Notes: a model not told the origin generated them from the sequence alone. 64,000 nucleotides of DNA from Neelides folsomi (GCA_034687125.1 JAQGBZ010000002.1:248001-312000), one strand, 5' to 3'. Counted from the stretch's first letter, positions 10,201 to 24,126 are shown. A program made the numbers and translations.

Positions 10201-13200
10201 AATCCCCCATTTTCCATTTGGCTATTGTTGCTCATGTTGAGTACTTGGGAAATGAAGGCCGGGTCTTCTTCTGGAATGTCCCGCTTCTTGTTAATGAAGC
10301 TGTTGGTCAACGAGAGCCTTTTGGAACTCAGTCGGCTGTTGAGGGCATGAAGTGGTTGGCGTGGTGGGGGAACTTCGTCCGTAGCCATTCGATAACTTTC
10401 GTTCCTCTTCAGTCGGTCTTTGATTTTAGGGAGATTTTTGAGTTCGGGCATTTCGGGCGGAATGGCCGAGTCGAGATCAGTTTCCAGAAGAACGTTCACT
10501 TTTGCACGTCCCTTCATCTCTTCCAAATTCTTCTTATTTTGGGTTAATTCCGGGCTCGTGATTGGTGGCGGAATGAATCGCGGTTCAAGACTTTCGTCAC
10601 TCACTTTCAAGTTGTGGCGTCGTATTTCTTCAATACACTCGTACAACTTGTCATTCGACTCCTTCCGAATCCTATCATAGACGGATTCCCTCACTCGGGC
10701 ATAGCTAGGATTCAACGAGTCGTATTCTTGAACTTTGACCGCACTCCCAGGATCGAAAGAGACCTTGGCTCGTCGTTTACGACGGAAGGTCTCTGAAGAG
10801 AAAATAATTTCTCCATTGGCGTCAAGAACCACCCGAGCACCTCCACGTTTTCCACTTGTAGCATTCCCCTGGATGGATGGGCTTTGGCTCCTCTTGGTCT
10901 CACTGCTGCTACTGTCGTGATGCTCTTCTTCCGAAGAGCCCAGAAGAACCGTGTCCAATGAAAAATATTCTCGTTTCGAATCAAGCTTTGGTGTCCCGAT
11001 GGTCCGAATGGCTTGCAAAAGTGAAGTGTCAGGAATTACGTCCGGCTGTGGCAAATTCGTCGTTGTCGTTTTGGTTACTGACGTTGGTGTGAGCGTCCCA
11101 GTGCTACTGCTCCGACTGCCTTCTTTTAGCACAAGATCACCAGACCCACACTCGCTCAGCGTCTCAGAGCTCATGGAATTTAAAGATTGGGCTCTTGGAG
11201 TGTTTGTTCCACTGTCGGACTCTTCCAATCCACTGACTGGATCTTTCAAAGGCGGCGGACTCTCGGAGGAACACGAAGGCGAAGGAGTGACGACGACAAG
11301 AGAAGGAACCCGTTCAATCAACGACTTCCTCTTTAACCGCTCTTCCCATTCTCCATCCTCCTAAATGGATAAAATTCATTGTTAAATAATGCTGAGGGAT
11401 TTACTTTAAGTGTCAAGTCCAATTAATTCAAAAGTGAACATTAAGTCAATGTGGCACATTAAGTGGAAAACTGAATAATTCATTTTTTATTCATTTTATT
11501 CATGAAGAATTTGAGTTGTGGAAAGCTGAAACTTACAGGCTGTGGAATTTTCTTTTCCATCTCAAGATGTTCAGCAGATGAGGTTCTTGCCGGAGGTGAA
11601 GGTTTATTCCTTAAAACAACTGTTCCGCACGAGCTGGCTGTCGTGCTTGTACTTCCTTTCCCAAATAGCTCATATTCACTTTCATGGTTCGGAGTGTCGC
11701 CGTCTTTCTCGTTCACCTGCTTCTTTGACTTTGGAAATCCGCACTCATTTCGGAAGGAAGTGAAATATCCTTCGGTGTCGACTGAATCCGAGTCAGAGAC
11801 GAGTCCATCCTTAAGAAATACAACAAACATTTCATTCATGCCTCCGAGCCTTTTCCAACAACTAAAAAGGGAAAATAATGGAGGACTTGAGAATTGGCTC
11901 CTCCAAGGTCCTTCCATAATAACCAATACCTACATAAGTATACATGCACAATTCCCTCGCCTGTATGTACAGATCATCTACAAATATGTATTCACTTATT
12001 TTCCCTCGGTAGTGTCATATATAAGCCCATGGCTTATATATGCATATATATTTGTACAATCATATATTACAGTATATATCTGTACTTATGTATGTATGTA
12101 GTCATTTGTAATATCTCTACTTTGTTTAGTGATCATAATGAATGGAGCCTAAGGGTTAAAGTGAATTGAATGGATTGGCCAGGAGCTTGGGAGGAAAAAA
12201 CTTAATGATTGGCCCATCTCAATCAAGGAAGAAATCTCCATGGATTGGGGATTTTAAAGAAGAGCTCACGGTGAAATGTTCAAGCTGTGGAGTGAGTGAC
12301 CGATCCTCATCGTCAAAGAGGAAGTCAGAAGATGTGGAGAGGGACGCGGGGTCCCAAGGTGAAGGGGCCGAGGAAGAACTTGGCCCACCACCGCCATGTC
12401 CACCCGAACTTGTGCAGCTGCTCCAATGCCCAGAATCAATCCCATACTTTTTATTCAAATCTTCTGATGGAGATGCCACCGATGAGAAGCTCGTTTGAAT
12501 CCCACACCTACAATTAATAATAAATTATCCCCTAATTAATAATTAATCTCTTAAAGAGCCAATCAAGAGAACAATTGTTTCTGATCAAATACTTTTTTGT
12601 ATATTCAAATATACAAAAAAGTTGTAAGTTGCAAGTTCAAATTTAATTTATCAGCTTTTGATTATTCAACAAATTCAGAAGCAGTCAAGAGAGATTGTTT
12701 AATTTTTCAATAGGGAAAAGCTCATTAGTGGGTTGTTTGTTGTTTGTAAATGAATTTTTAATGAATTTCATACTCTTTATTCGGCATCGATCCACAGATT
12801 GTGTTCCTTCGCTTCTTTCGTATCTTCTTTGTGTGGATTATGAAGCTTCTTCTATTTTTCATCCTGTCGAATCCTCGTCCTGTCACGTCCACTCGAACCA
12901 CTTGACTTGGAACACTCGGATCTTTGTTTAATTCCTCTGGTGAGGATCGACGCTTGCTGTCCAGCGTAGCCATTTTGTCATCCACATAATCCTCCAACTT
13001 CCAGTCGCGGAGAGCGGCAAAACTCGCCGGCTGGAAAATGTAAATTATTTACCAAGATAAGATGGGGAAGTGAATGAGATATGGACGGGTGGAGAGTAAA
13101 AGATCGGGTCCTTAAAAACTGCCACTCCTTATTGGCTTCCACATCTGGGTTCCTTATTCTAAATGGTTTCAAACCCTGGGTGTATCTCCATCCATCCCAA

Positions 13201-16200
13201 TTCCCCGACACTTAACACCATAAATTACGTCTGGTGCACTTTAGCCTATATGGGCTTCCATGTCACTTTATCTCACTTCTCTCTCTTCCCTCGCCCAATT
13301 ACAAAACTCAAGAATTTACCATAATTAGCTTAAACATCTTCATGTACCAGATATGTACAAGGGTTTCTTCCTTAATTATCTAACACATATGGGCAATAGA
13401 TCTAGGAAGAATTTGAGTTTTAAATACAAATACCTTAATGAGACACTTTGATACATGAGTGTAAAATGATGATGAAAGAAGTACAAATATAATTATTAAT
13501 TAAATATGTACTATCTGTAATTTACTAATTAGTAATAGCTAATAGTCTTATTTAAAATTGCATCTATGTGTATTTTAATGCTTACCCGTCGGGAGTCGAT
13601 TGGACGACGTTCTTCATTTGGTAATGGAAGCGGCGGCCTGAGCGGGAAAGCCGTTTTGTGAGATCCGGCCGTTTCGTAGAGTTTGATCAAAAACCGTGGT
13701 CTTGTTCCTCGAGAGAATAATTTAGAGTCCAAGTTCACATCCCGGATCTTGTACACGATGGGGCCGTCATCCAAACTTCCTTCCGCTGTAAAGTCAAAAA
13801 ACCACATTTTTTACCACCACACTTGGGGAGAATTCGGAGATTGTAATTTAACCCTATTTAATCCATACATGTAAAGGGAGGTAATTAGGAAAATAGATTC
13901 TCATCAGCTGGCTACGGGATCGGAACGAGGAAATTATTCCATTCGTATAAAATATCCATTACAGACAACATGAGCAATATGTGGCCATTATGATATTTAT
14001 TGCGATCTACAACAAGGGAACAGTGTTTGCTCAACTTGGATAAAATTTCATGTGTAGATCCGACCATTGGTTCCTTCTGTGTTCCATGAACCACATTGAG
14101 GGTCATGGAGACCATTTCCATGTTTTTACATGGATGGGAAGCGGAAATGAAATAAAGAAAGATCATGGGAGAGGTTTAAAAAACATCCCGACTTTCCTAT
14201 TTACCATTTGGGATTAGGTGAAGGAGAAATGTGATTAGATGAACTGATTCATTGGATCAAGAGGATCTCAACCAACATCAATACTGTGTAATGGGATTGA
14301 GGACCACAAAAGAACTCGTTTGAATGAAAATGAACGGAATGTTCAATTGATGGATTTGAAATCCACAGCATTAACACAGTTCCAGCCAGTTCCATCCATT
14401 TGAACTAAGAGATACAAATATTTAAATCTCCCCTTGTGATAAAACTCATCATCAAATCCTGAGTCAGCCTGAAGGTAAATTAAATATATTTCAACTCCGT
14501 CCCAAACCAACTCTCTCCCATTTAAACCCTCTGTCCAAACCGTCCATTGACTTTTAAACTATCGCTACTAACGTCGTAGATAATAAAAGAACCTTAATTT
14601 TCCTCTTTTGCTTTTCTCATTGAGTTTGCAGCTCTCAATTCCTTCCTTAGCCCTTAGGAGGTCATGAAACGGTTTCTTCGAATAACAATAACAGAAACCC
14701 CCATGCTTACCAAAAGTGTATCTCTCACTCACTCAAAGATCTTCGTGAGTTGTTCTATATCATCCTAGACCTTTAATAGGGATTGTCTGAATACAAGCTC
14801 TATATATATTTATTACATCCAAGATATACAAAGTGAAATCTATTCCCGCCGTCTATTCATTCTTATAGAAGAGAAAAAGTTGATCTTCAGATCTCATCTT
14901 TGGACGGAGAGGAATGAAGAATTGAGAGAGGAAAAAACATTCCATATTCAAACTCCTCAGGAGACCATACATAAATACAGATATATTATATGTATAATAC
15001 TTTCATTTGACTATTGTGCATTTCTACCTGCCCATCCGGGTTAGAAAAATAAAAGGGAGTTCCACCACATATGTATGTATAAGTCCATATAGCCAACACC
15101 ACCCGCCCCTTGTTGAATAAAAGGGCACTCGGAATTTGTATTTACACATTTCATTGTACGTTTTTCCCTCTTCTGACCCTCGAGCATCTCCAAGGAGGAA
15201 TTCCTAGCTATGAGTTAAATATTGAGAATAGGATGAATCTTTTAGGAGTCCCTTGAGTAACCAGGACCAAGCGGTTTTCCAAACTTCATCCATCCCGAAG
15301 TGGTCCATTTACTCTCCCCCTTTCCAGGAGGGTGTTTCTTATAATGGAACTCATCTCTTAAGCATCCTTGTCACAACTCACTTTGCACCCTCGAGGTTTC
15401 AAATACTCAAAATATGACCAGACAACTTCAGACAGATTTCCTCAACGACCAACCTGCCGATTTTTAATCTCTTTAATAATAATCAAAACCTTTCCCTTGA
15501 CACCTATGCAGACCAATTGGAGCTTCAGAAAGAACTCGGGAATCCATTCAATGTTTTTAGACTATAAAATTAAGATGATAAAGGGCCCGGATATAATTAC
15601 AAAAAATATATAGAAATAATACAATAGAAATGCTTAATAGAAAACATACATATAATAAATACAATATATATACTTAATACAAAATATATACAAAACAAGG
15701 GAAATTCATGAGAAATAACTTCAGCCAGCCGAGGACCTCAAATGAATGGAGAGCTATTGTCCAACATGACCAAGCCCACCAACTCTTTTTCGTTTCGGTT
15801 TCAGTTCTTTGGAAAGGAAGGATGGAACGAAAGGAAAAATATATTTATTCTTATATAACTATTATCTAGATACACCTCGAAGGACTGTATATATACTTTT
15901 GTGTATACATTGGGCCTCAAACCGCTTCAACAGTCCCCTCAAAATAGCCACCCCGAAGAGACTTCCAAAGAGGGAACGGGATATGCGGTATACAAGAAAT
16001 GATATTTCCACCCATGGCGTCTTTCACTCGATGCCTTTAAGTGAAATTAATTATAATTTAAATTCGAACAAAATGGCCAAGTTGTACATACTTATTTAAA
16101 TACATACGCTTATAATCATGGAAGAATTTGAGTTACCAGAAGGACTTTAAGGCAGAATAAGACACCTAAATGGTTAAAGCCGCTTTCTACTTATATTGGG

Positions 16201-19200
16201 AGAAATAATGAAAGTCTTGTTTAAGGTCATTTCAAAAACTCCGCCGTCCTATCTGTATTTAACGATGTATTTTAACATTCTTTTTTTATTCCTTCACTGA
16301 AGTACTTTACAATTACGAGGCCTATAGATAGACAAAGGTAAATAAACATTTGATATTGACGGCTCCACTCCATGAGGGAAAATTTAAAATCCACGAAGTA
16401 CATAAGCCTTGTATGTGTGGTTTATAACTCGTGTGTGTTTGTTTCTGCAAATGTCACGTATTCACTCCCATATGGTCTTCCTTTCCATCACTTTAGCTCA
16501 ATTCCTAATGACAACATTGTTCAATGGAATTCATTTTTAGCACAATATATGAATGGCATATTTTTAACTCTTGAGCATCATACAAATTCATCATGCATTA
16601 TTTATCATACATATTTAGAGAGGGAAAATGGGAGAGAAAAAATGTTTATAAAAGGATGAATTGAGAGAGTGAAGAAATGTGTTGGGTTTGGTCATTCGAC
16701 ACCAGAATTGGAGAAGGCTCCATGAAGCTTACTAACTTACTTCCATTTACTTCCAACCTCCTTTAGACCAGATGAATGTGTGGCACGAGTGCGGCTTCCC
16801 CACACGTCCCCACAATCAGCCCACACATCGTCATATGTGTTTGGATCCAATTCCTCATTGTCCGAGTTGATAGGAAACAAAGGGATTGGATGACTCAATA
16901 TCATACTTTTGACGCCAGGAAGGGACTGAGGTCAACTTGGAACTCTCCATCCCCGCACCGAGGAAAATCAACCCTCCACATGGCTCCTTTACATCTCAAA
17001 CAATGGACCAAACATTGGGCCAACTTATCCGACCCACAGAGTGCCCAGTGTACTGTTCCCTTTTACTCTCCCCATCCGATCAGTCAAACTCATCCAAACT
17101 CAGTTGGATCTTTTACTGGGGAGAGGAAAAACCGACCGCGAAAGAGATTCCATTTTGAGTGTTGTGATTTGGACATTAATTTTTTCAAAATTGTCCTCCC
17201 TCCTTTTAGAGCCCAGATGGGCAGAGATGAAGGGGCCCTGGATAAATCTATGCATATGTTCATTTAATCCTATTTTAATTCCCACCTATTTATACAGGGT
17301 GGGCAAGTAATGGAGGCTGATTTATAATCATTATAAATAAAGTTTAAATTGTAGGAGATTATCGTTATATTTACATCATTGTATATTCGTACATTGGGGA
17401 ATGAAGCTCGGTGCATAGTTAATGGGAAATAAATAGGAATTTTGTTTTCCGGGTCTCGACTTCATATCGGAGTTTTCGGGGGGTTGTGTGCAGAGTCATA
17501 GTTTCATTTCATAGACATTATATAGATTATTCACTCTGGGGTTTATCTCCATGAGTCGTCAGGTTAGAGGGCCGTTCCCTGCTCCCAAACATTGGCTCAA
17601 TTGTCGTAAATAAGAGTGTGGGGAACTTGGGTGTAAATTCCCCCTCTGCAAAAGAAACTCGGATAGATACACAGGATATTGATTTATTAAATAACCCAAC
17701 AACGTGGAATCGGTGAAAGAGTGGAAGAGTTAATAAGTTATAAGTTGGGATTATAAATAATTGTGATATCCGATGAGGATCATCATGGAATCATTATCCC
17801 AACTACATTACAATAATGGGAAAAAAGAGATAAAGGGAATTTACCCAACAGCAGCATCATTACTAACTAGAGAAATCAGATCTTCCATTCACTTTGCTCA
17901 TGATTTTGAAGAGGTTTTTTCCTCTGCAAAAATGGCCCAAACTCATATTTTACACGTTTTATATTGGGCATATGTGGAGCCTTGGGTTATAGGCGGACAT
18001 TGAATGCCTTTAGCTAGTAACTCGTGGATTGCGTTGAGCTTAATGGTTTTCTAAATCAAAATGGATTGTATTCGAAGGAAGTCTTCTGACAATGATATCC
18101 TTCCCTTATATAAATTATTTACTTTAATACCATTACAGTTAAATATGGAAATAGTCTTTATATACATATTTAAATATACATATCTAAATATTATCATGCA
18201 TGAATACTTAGACTATTTGTTATACTCTAATATGGTTATTTATTCTTAAATACATTTAACACACATCCTTTCTCATTCCACATATCGTTCCTAATACAAA
18301 TGGAATGAATCAACCTTGATGAAATTATTTAAATAAAGGTGATTTGATCAATTCCACATTCATCCTGATTTCCTTCATTTCATTTAAAATTAAATTTTAA
18401 GTTTATTTTCCAAATGAAGATTTCCCAATATCAGTTTGAGGAATTTATTCATCGGCTCAATTGATGAGTTGATTCCTTGAATGTATTGTCTGATTGTCCA
18501 GATATTCTGTATATTTGTAAATGATATTTTGGTTCGTGAGAAAATGTTCATTTGTTGTTAGAAAGTCAAATTCCTTTTAATGATGAAAAATGAAATATGT
18601 TGAGATAAATTAAATGCCTTTCCTGGGCTCTTCATCAATATTTCATCGGGAGGGGGATTGTTGATAAGAAACCTCCTTTGTAGACATATTCCCTATGCCA
18701 CCGTGTTAGACTTAGAACCATTTTGCTTAGTTAGAGTGAATAAATTCATTATAGCGTGAGGAACCGAAGAAATGAGTTGGGTTTAGTCAAATCCATTTGG
18801 CTCGTTACCCGAGTCCTGAAACCATAACAGTTCTCGATTGATTGAATTAGTCAGACCTATTGAATTACGATGAAACTTATCACGATTCCTCTCACTAAAA
18901 TATATCTTATTTATTTACCAAACAGAAAAGAACGTTGACACTCGCACAATTTTGAGATTTAGGAATGAAATCCGAGACATTCCAATGCGATAATCGTAAC
19001 TTTGAACCATTAACGATTTCGCCCACTCGGAATAAAAGATCAAATGATTCATTTAACTACTTGCATATATTGGAAATGTATCCAAAGCAATACATTTCCT
19101 ATTAAGTCGAAATCGGGAGATTAATTAACGACAAATACTAATAAGTAGCATGTTTTTACTAATAAGTTTTAATCATAGACTAATTTCTTATAAGATTGAA

Positions 19201-20403
19201 TGATTCCTGATTCAAATTTCGATGAATTATATTTAGAGTTTATGTATAAAATCTGTATAAAATTAGAAAATGATTCCAATCCAAATATCCAATGTTTTTA
19301 GTACCAATAGAATTTGAATTTATTTAATGAATAACTTTTAGAAATGGGGTGTTGAATGTTTATGTAGCCAGAAAAGAGATTGATTAAAATTGCAAACTTC
19401 ATTGGCAACTCCCTTTTTCCTTCCCTTGAAGCGATAAATAAGTTGATTTCATTAGCTTTGGATATCTACACAAACTCATTTGAAGAATTCTCCAAAATAG
19501 TGTTATTTTATATGTGCGGTTGAAAGCGGCCGTTCCAAGGGGCCCGTGGCCATTTGTAAGATAAAAACATATTATTCATTTACTATTGAAAGGGGAGTGA
19601 AATGGCGAAGTCAGATAGGTCCTTAAATTGGCAGATGCATCCGTTGCATGATCAAACTCAATTTCCTACCTCGACCACTCAACTCAAATGTGATGAGAAA
19701 TTGAAAGTCAAAAAATGGTTGATTTTTATTCTTATAAGAATTTTGAATAAAGGAATAATAAATTGTTCCTATCAATTTAACTTCAAGTCCCAAACAATTG
19801 GTTCGCAATCAATGTCAGAATTCAACCAAAATTTTTGAATTTGAAAGATTTAGTTAAGAATTGCCAGTATTTCAATATTTTTTGATTGACAATTCTATCT
19901 CAATTCCTTCTCAAACACCATGAATGGGCATTGAGTTGTGAACTCAAACATGTCTTTAATTCGAAAACTAATAAATTATCCATAAGGAGATATATACAAT
20001 ACTAATATAAATACTATCATACTATTGAGATACAGAATGTAAATTCCATGTAATTGTGTTCATGTTGAGAACATATCATGAATTCATGAAGGTTGTAACG
20101 TCTGGATTAAAAAGAAATAATTGACTTACGGACTGGAACCAGTTTCGGTTCAAAGAGATCGGCCTTAGCGTCCAACTCATCAAGTCGGAGTTTGACACTC
20201 CGAATTCTCCTCCCAACTTCATCGGTGAGAACAGCCACTTGGGAAAAAATCCCTTCAGCGTTGGTCACAAGGGAAGCGAGTTGTTTCAAAACATTCACCA
20301 ACGTCCCATTGTTCACAGCAACAAACTCCGAGTCTGTTTTGGCCAACTGCAGCTTTTTTGAACTCAGCTTCACCGGAGTGATCGTTCTGTGAACCAACGG
20401 CAT
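7293..20403 (-). CDS. gukh/NHSL: Nance-Horan syndrome / GUK-holder family actin-regulatory scaffold
   Basis: Coding exons: 20403-20130, 13785-13586, 13030-12774, 12507-12270, 11809-11537, 11360-10109 and 7822-7293. All have GT-AG borders and matching phases, giving 1007 aa. Residues 1-150 are a WAVE-homology domain: MPLVHRTITP start, LKQLASLVTNAEGIF helix, then LDSKLFSRGTRPRF. Further NHS-family blocks are IRKKRRNTICGSMP (about 230), GIQTSFSSVASPSED (about 245), SDSVDTEGYFTSF (about 330) and GARVVLDANGEIIFS (588). The C-terminus has TSLNDFKKLLQATQKKRSS followed by SAVEILKP. NHS proteins act at the cell edge and junctions, using the WAVE-like domain to tune the WAVE/Arp2/3 actin pathway; Drosophila GUK-holder binds Discs large at synapses. 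The linkers are rich in Ser and Pro, as expected of a disordered scaffold. The start is the family's conserved Met. Alternative first exons, usual in this family, could lie upstream. Confidence 0.9.
7823..10108 (-). other. NHS-family intron 6
   Basis: A 2.3-kb AT-rich intron between the large central exon and the last coding exon. No open frame in it looks coding. If the donor at 10108 is skipped, translation continues ten codons to a TGA at 10077-10079, giving a shorter isoform that ends GNCRSNSDIW. Confidence 0.6.
12591..12622. repeat. perfect 15-bp inverted repeat with 2-nt loop
   Basis: ACTTTTTTGTATATT at 12591-12605 is followed by CA and its exact reverse complement at 12608-12622. It lies in the 266-bp intron 3 of the NHS-family gene, near the acceptor side. 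Transcribed from the minus strand it would fold into a tight AU-rich hairpin about 80 nt upstream of the 3' splice site. Confidence 0.85.
13786..20129 (-). other. NHS-family intron 1 (6.3 kb)
   Basis: A long first intron between the WAVE-homology start exon and exon 2. It alternates AT-rich stretches with patches of mixed composition. Short open frames such as 16776-17267 (plus) and 13912-14166 (minus) show no domain or conserved motif and are overlapped by other chance frames. Locally repetitive AT sequence around 15600-15700 is low complexity. I see no gene or transposon here that I can defend. Confidence 0.5.
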
Positions 20404-21909
20404 TCCAAATCCAAATGAAAACTACGATGGGAAATAAACAACTCCCTTCGATCAATCAAATCCTTTCCACAAATATTAATCTACATTTTTCCACTGGCAA
20501 ATGTTGATTTATTTTATAGCTATTTTCCACTCCAAAATGAAGAATGGGAGAAAAGGACAAAGGAGCGAAACGAGGATTTTCCACTTCTTGCACTCCCAAC
20601 ATTCCTTGTATTCTTTTTTACACAGGAGACATTTGAACACTGGACCAGTATAGGTAATGAACACTGTGGAACCTTCGTTCCTAATAGAGATGCCTTAAGA
20701 AAGAGAGAGATGTTGAAGTGAAGGGATCTCTTTGTGTGAGATCCTCACCCACGGCAACTCTGGCTCCAACTAGAGTGGTGATGAGGTGGAGCAGAGAGAG
20801 ACAGGGCTCCTGTGGGAAACAAGACCAACACAGGCCGACCCCCGTATGTAATGTATTTTTATATATGTATTATATACACACAAGTACTTACACCCTTCTC
20901 ATTGAGACCTAAATACATCCCTGTGCGTAATGCGATCATTTTTCTCCTTACTCAAATATAATTGCGAATGTGAGGAAATGTTCTTTTAACTATACAATCG
21001 ACCAGAGCTCTCTGTATAAAACTCTACTATATAGACCAATTTATGAATATGGATTATTCAATAAGAATTGTTCAAACATTCAATTTCATTTTGTTTCAGC
21101 AAACTCATAAAGAGCCATTGACATAGTAAAAATGAATTGGCGCTTAAGTCAACGATTATGCTTAATAAATTGGATAATAATATTGGATAATAAAATCGGT
21201 TAGTAAATTGGTTAATAAATTGGTTCATAAACATGGTTAATAAATTGGTTAATAAAATTGGATTAACTCTTATGGTGAATTTTTGTGATTCTCAACAGGG
21301 TTTGGTTTTGGTGGGGGAAAGCCCGAGGGTCCATGGAGGGAAAAACGCTTGAGGGTGAGTCCGCTTCTTATTTCACCCCTTTGGGGTGAAGGCTGAAAAG
21401 AACCCTCTGATGGTGAGATTGGTTTCAACGCTATAGACTTCCCTTTATTTCTAGAGGTACTCCACTAAATGTAAGTAAGATATGTACAAGTATAGGTGTG
21501 AGTCTGAACACGGTGGGTTGGTCTTCCCTCACGGCCCGAATGCAATTCCCTCAACTACACGGGCGACCATGATTGTTATTGCTCTTGCCACGCAGACATC
21601 TCCTCCCTTGGTTCAAACACATCCCTCTCAGGAATAATAACGCATATCATTAAAATGCCATTCCTCACGCTCGGACTTCAACAAGACAAACTTCGGGAAT
21701 AAAGTCAAATCCGATTAACCTCAAAACGCGAAAATGGACAAATGAAAATAAACTCACTTTGGGACATTTGATGACATTTGAAGAGGAATAAATGGCTACT
21801 AAATAATGTATTGGGACAAATGGCGCTACCTGTATAATTACTTTATGATAAAATCCATTCAAATTCCCTTTAATGTTTTCATCTCAATTCTCCCCAATTT
21901 GCTTCAAAT
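20404..21909. other. intergenic region upstream of the NHS-family gene
   Basis: This holds the presumed promoter and 5' UTR of the NHS-family gene. No TATA box, initiator or upstream exon can be singled out. A short AT-rich tandem repeat is listed separately. Confidence 0.4.
21163..21266. repeat. degenerate tandem repeat of an AAATTGGTTAATA unit
   Basis: About seven copies of a 13-17-bp unit related to AAATTGGTTAATA follow one another, with substitutions such as ATTGGATAATA and ATCGGTTAGTA. This is a decayed minisatellite with no coding potential. Confidence 0.75.
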
Positions 21910-24118
21910 TAGAGCCTCCAAATTACCGCAAAATCGCAATACCGCGGTATTTTAAAAATTACCGCAAAAATTAAATGCTAATATATGTATATTTTATGTG
22001 TAAATAATACAATTGAATAAATAAATCATCATAAGTTTGTGTATATAAGTGGATTTAATATTTATAGTGTGTTTTACAAATCGCTAACTAATATTTTAAG
22101 TAATAATATAAGGTTAAGTAATTTACCAAAATTTGAGTTTTTGAATTAAATATTTTTTCTCTATTCTCTTTGACAAAAGGATCTTAAAAATGACGTTTGG
22201 TTTAATGTTAAATCATTAAGACTTGTTCGTAGTTTACTGCAAAGATAACCAGCTCCCGAGAAGATTCTTTCAGACTCGACACTTGTTGAACGAATTTGAG
22301 ATAACAATAAGTTTTATCTAAATACATTCCACGTTGGGCACCTTTTTGAAGAAGATCCAGTTCAATTTTAATAAGGGAGAGTATTTCTGGATCGGTCGAA
22401 TTTTGATTGAAATCAGGCGTTAAAGCTTCTTCCAAGGCCTTTTCCATCTCTTCATCAAGGTTCTGTGAAGTAATTAAATTTTCGAGTAAATTGGAATTTT
22501 GAATTGATGCATTTGTACGATCGTTCATTCTGATTATTAGTTCATATATCGTCTTAGACATTAAGTCACGAGAAGGAGTTTTAAAAAGTCCATGGTCATC
22601 ACTCCCTGTCCCACCAATAAACTTTTTTGTGTGAAAAAATTGATATATATCAAAAATATTTGTTCGACGCTCAAGAATTCGCTTTTTGAATGATTCGCAT
22701 AACTTTTTTGAAAAATTTTGGCCCTTCAAATTATTTAAAATTACTTTGATGATAACATCTGCTCGGATTAGATCAGTTGATCTTCGGCATAACTTTTCAA
22801 TTCCAAGTTTTAGAGGTTCAAGTGCGGAAAAAATCTGAATGAGTCGTGTAATTTCACTATCGCTAAGTTTGAAGTCAAAATTTAAATAGATCGACGCTTT
22901 GTGAATGCATAGGATCGATCTTTTTTGCTCCGACTGAGATAAAGAGAGTTCCAACGCGTTATTGTATCACTTAATAGCCTTAGTTCATTTCCAATATCTT
23001 CACTAACATAATGTTGCAATTTTTCGTTTGCCTTTGGAGATTTATAAAATGCATTTTTGAATATAAAACGTCCATAACAGCTAAACGAATGCCATGTGCA
23101 AAACATAATTGATAAGTAGGTGATAAACGACCAAACTTTTTCATAACAGGTGCCCCATCGCTTGTAATTGTGATAATTCCAAAATCGTTCTCCGTGGTGA
23201 ATATTGATATTAATATATCTTTGATTTTTTCTAGAAGTCCATTCGCCAATTGTCAAAGAAAATCTTTCACTTAATAATTCAAAAATTTAATTTTATAATA
23301 ATAAATAATTAATCAAGTTTAAATATAATTTCAATTAATAAAATATATATTTATTTAATATTTAATCATAAAATTAAAAATTTAAATCATTACCTTTTGT
23401 CAAAAGCAATTTGAGCTCCGATTTGTCTTCTTCCCTTTTAACCAAAACGAAATCTTTTTCTTTTATTATTGTCGCTGACTGTGGAATCAAATAACCATCG
23501 ACTTTAAACGCTTTTCGAATGTCCTCTGAATTTGCCAATGTTTGAAATGTTAGACCATCTTTAGCTATAAGCCGAGATAGTAAGAGAGAAGTCTTTTTCT
23601 TTCACATTAACATTCGTTGATTTTTCTTTGCTTCTTTTCAGCGTCTAGTTGGAAATTTAACAAATATCAAAACTCATTAAATGCCTCAAAATACTTTCCA
23701 ATTAAATAATTTTTAAATAAAGTTTTTTATTACCTTTATCTTCAACATTTTTCCTTTTCTCGTTCAACAAATTAATATTATGTTTTGAATACAAATGTCC
23801 ATGAAGACCTGAAGTACTTCTAGAAGATAACTTTATTGCAAGTTTTACATTTTGCCGAACATTTGTCTTGACTTCGTAAAAAATAATCCCAAACTTTATT
23901 TGATTCAAATTTAAAAACAATAAACTCATCAGACATGATAAAAATTGAATGAATCAATTTGAATTATTAAAATTCGTAGTTAAAAATTATTTAATTATTG
24001 GCCATTAGATGGAAAATGAAGGCCGCATTCTAATGCCGCAACGCGGTACTACCGCACAACCCAATACCGCGGTACGGTATTCATGCATGTGGTAATACCG
24101 CTGCGGTTGGAGGCCCTA
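21910..24118 (-). mobile_element. decayed hAT-superfamily DNA transposon
   Basis: The ends are inverted: TAGAGCCTCCAA at 21910 and, read inward from 24118, TAGGGCCTCCAA. Both are followed by repeated ACCGCGGTAT-type motifs. The element is flanked by an 8-bp duplication with one mismatch, CTTCAAAT (21902-21909) and CTTTAAAT (24119-24126), as expected of hAT insertion. The minus strand carries a broken transposase. It is intergenic, upstream of the NHS-family gene and about 2.2 kb past the 3' end of RSPH3. Confidence 0.92.
22160..23940 (-). pseudogene. hAT transposase remnant (BED finger to hATC), frameshifted
   Basis: Fragments read in order on the minus strand. About 23930-23700 is a BED-type zinc-finger region: C..C pairs in one frame, then TSGLHGHLYSKHN in another. 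About 23560-23400 continues an N-terminal hAT segment. 23249-22980 holds the catalytic-core piece with SDGAPVMKKFGRLSP and CFAHGIRLAV. 22954-22208 is a long open frame with the helical insertion region. The C-terminal hATC dimerisation motif (TSVESERIFSGAGYL) appears at about 22290-22240 in a different frame from that open frame. Several frameshifts separate the pieces, so no functional transposase can be made. Confidence 0.88.
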
Positions 24119-24126
24119 CTTTAAAT

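Noticed and set aside
10170-11364. Several plus-strand open frames of 60-137 codons
   Set aside because: They lie antisense to the large NHS-family exon 6, whose minus frame has the conserved motifs; they are shadows.
11502-12101. 199-codon plus-strand open frame
   Set aside because: It covers NHS-family exon 5 antisense and then runs into TA-rich intron sequence; no coding signal of its own.
17292-17320. TACAGGGTGGGCAAG, reminiscent of mariner terminal repeats
   Set aside because: No inverted partner nearby and no transposase fragment; short similarity only. A similar CCCTGTACAGG at 58607-58617 is isolated too.
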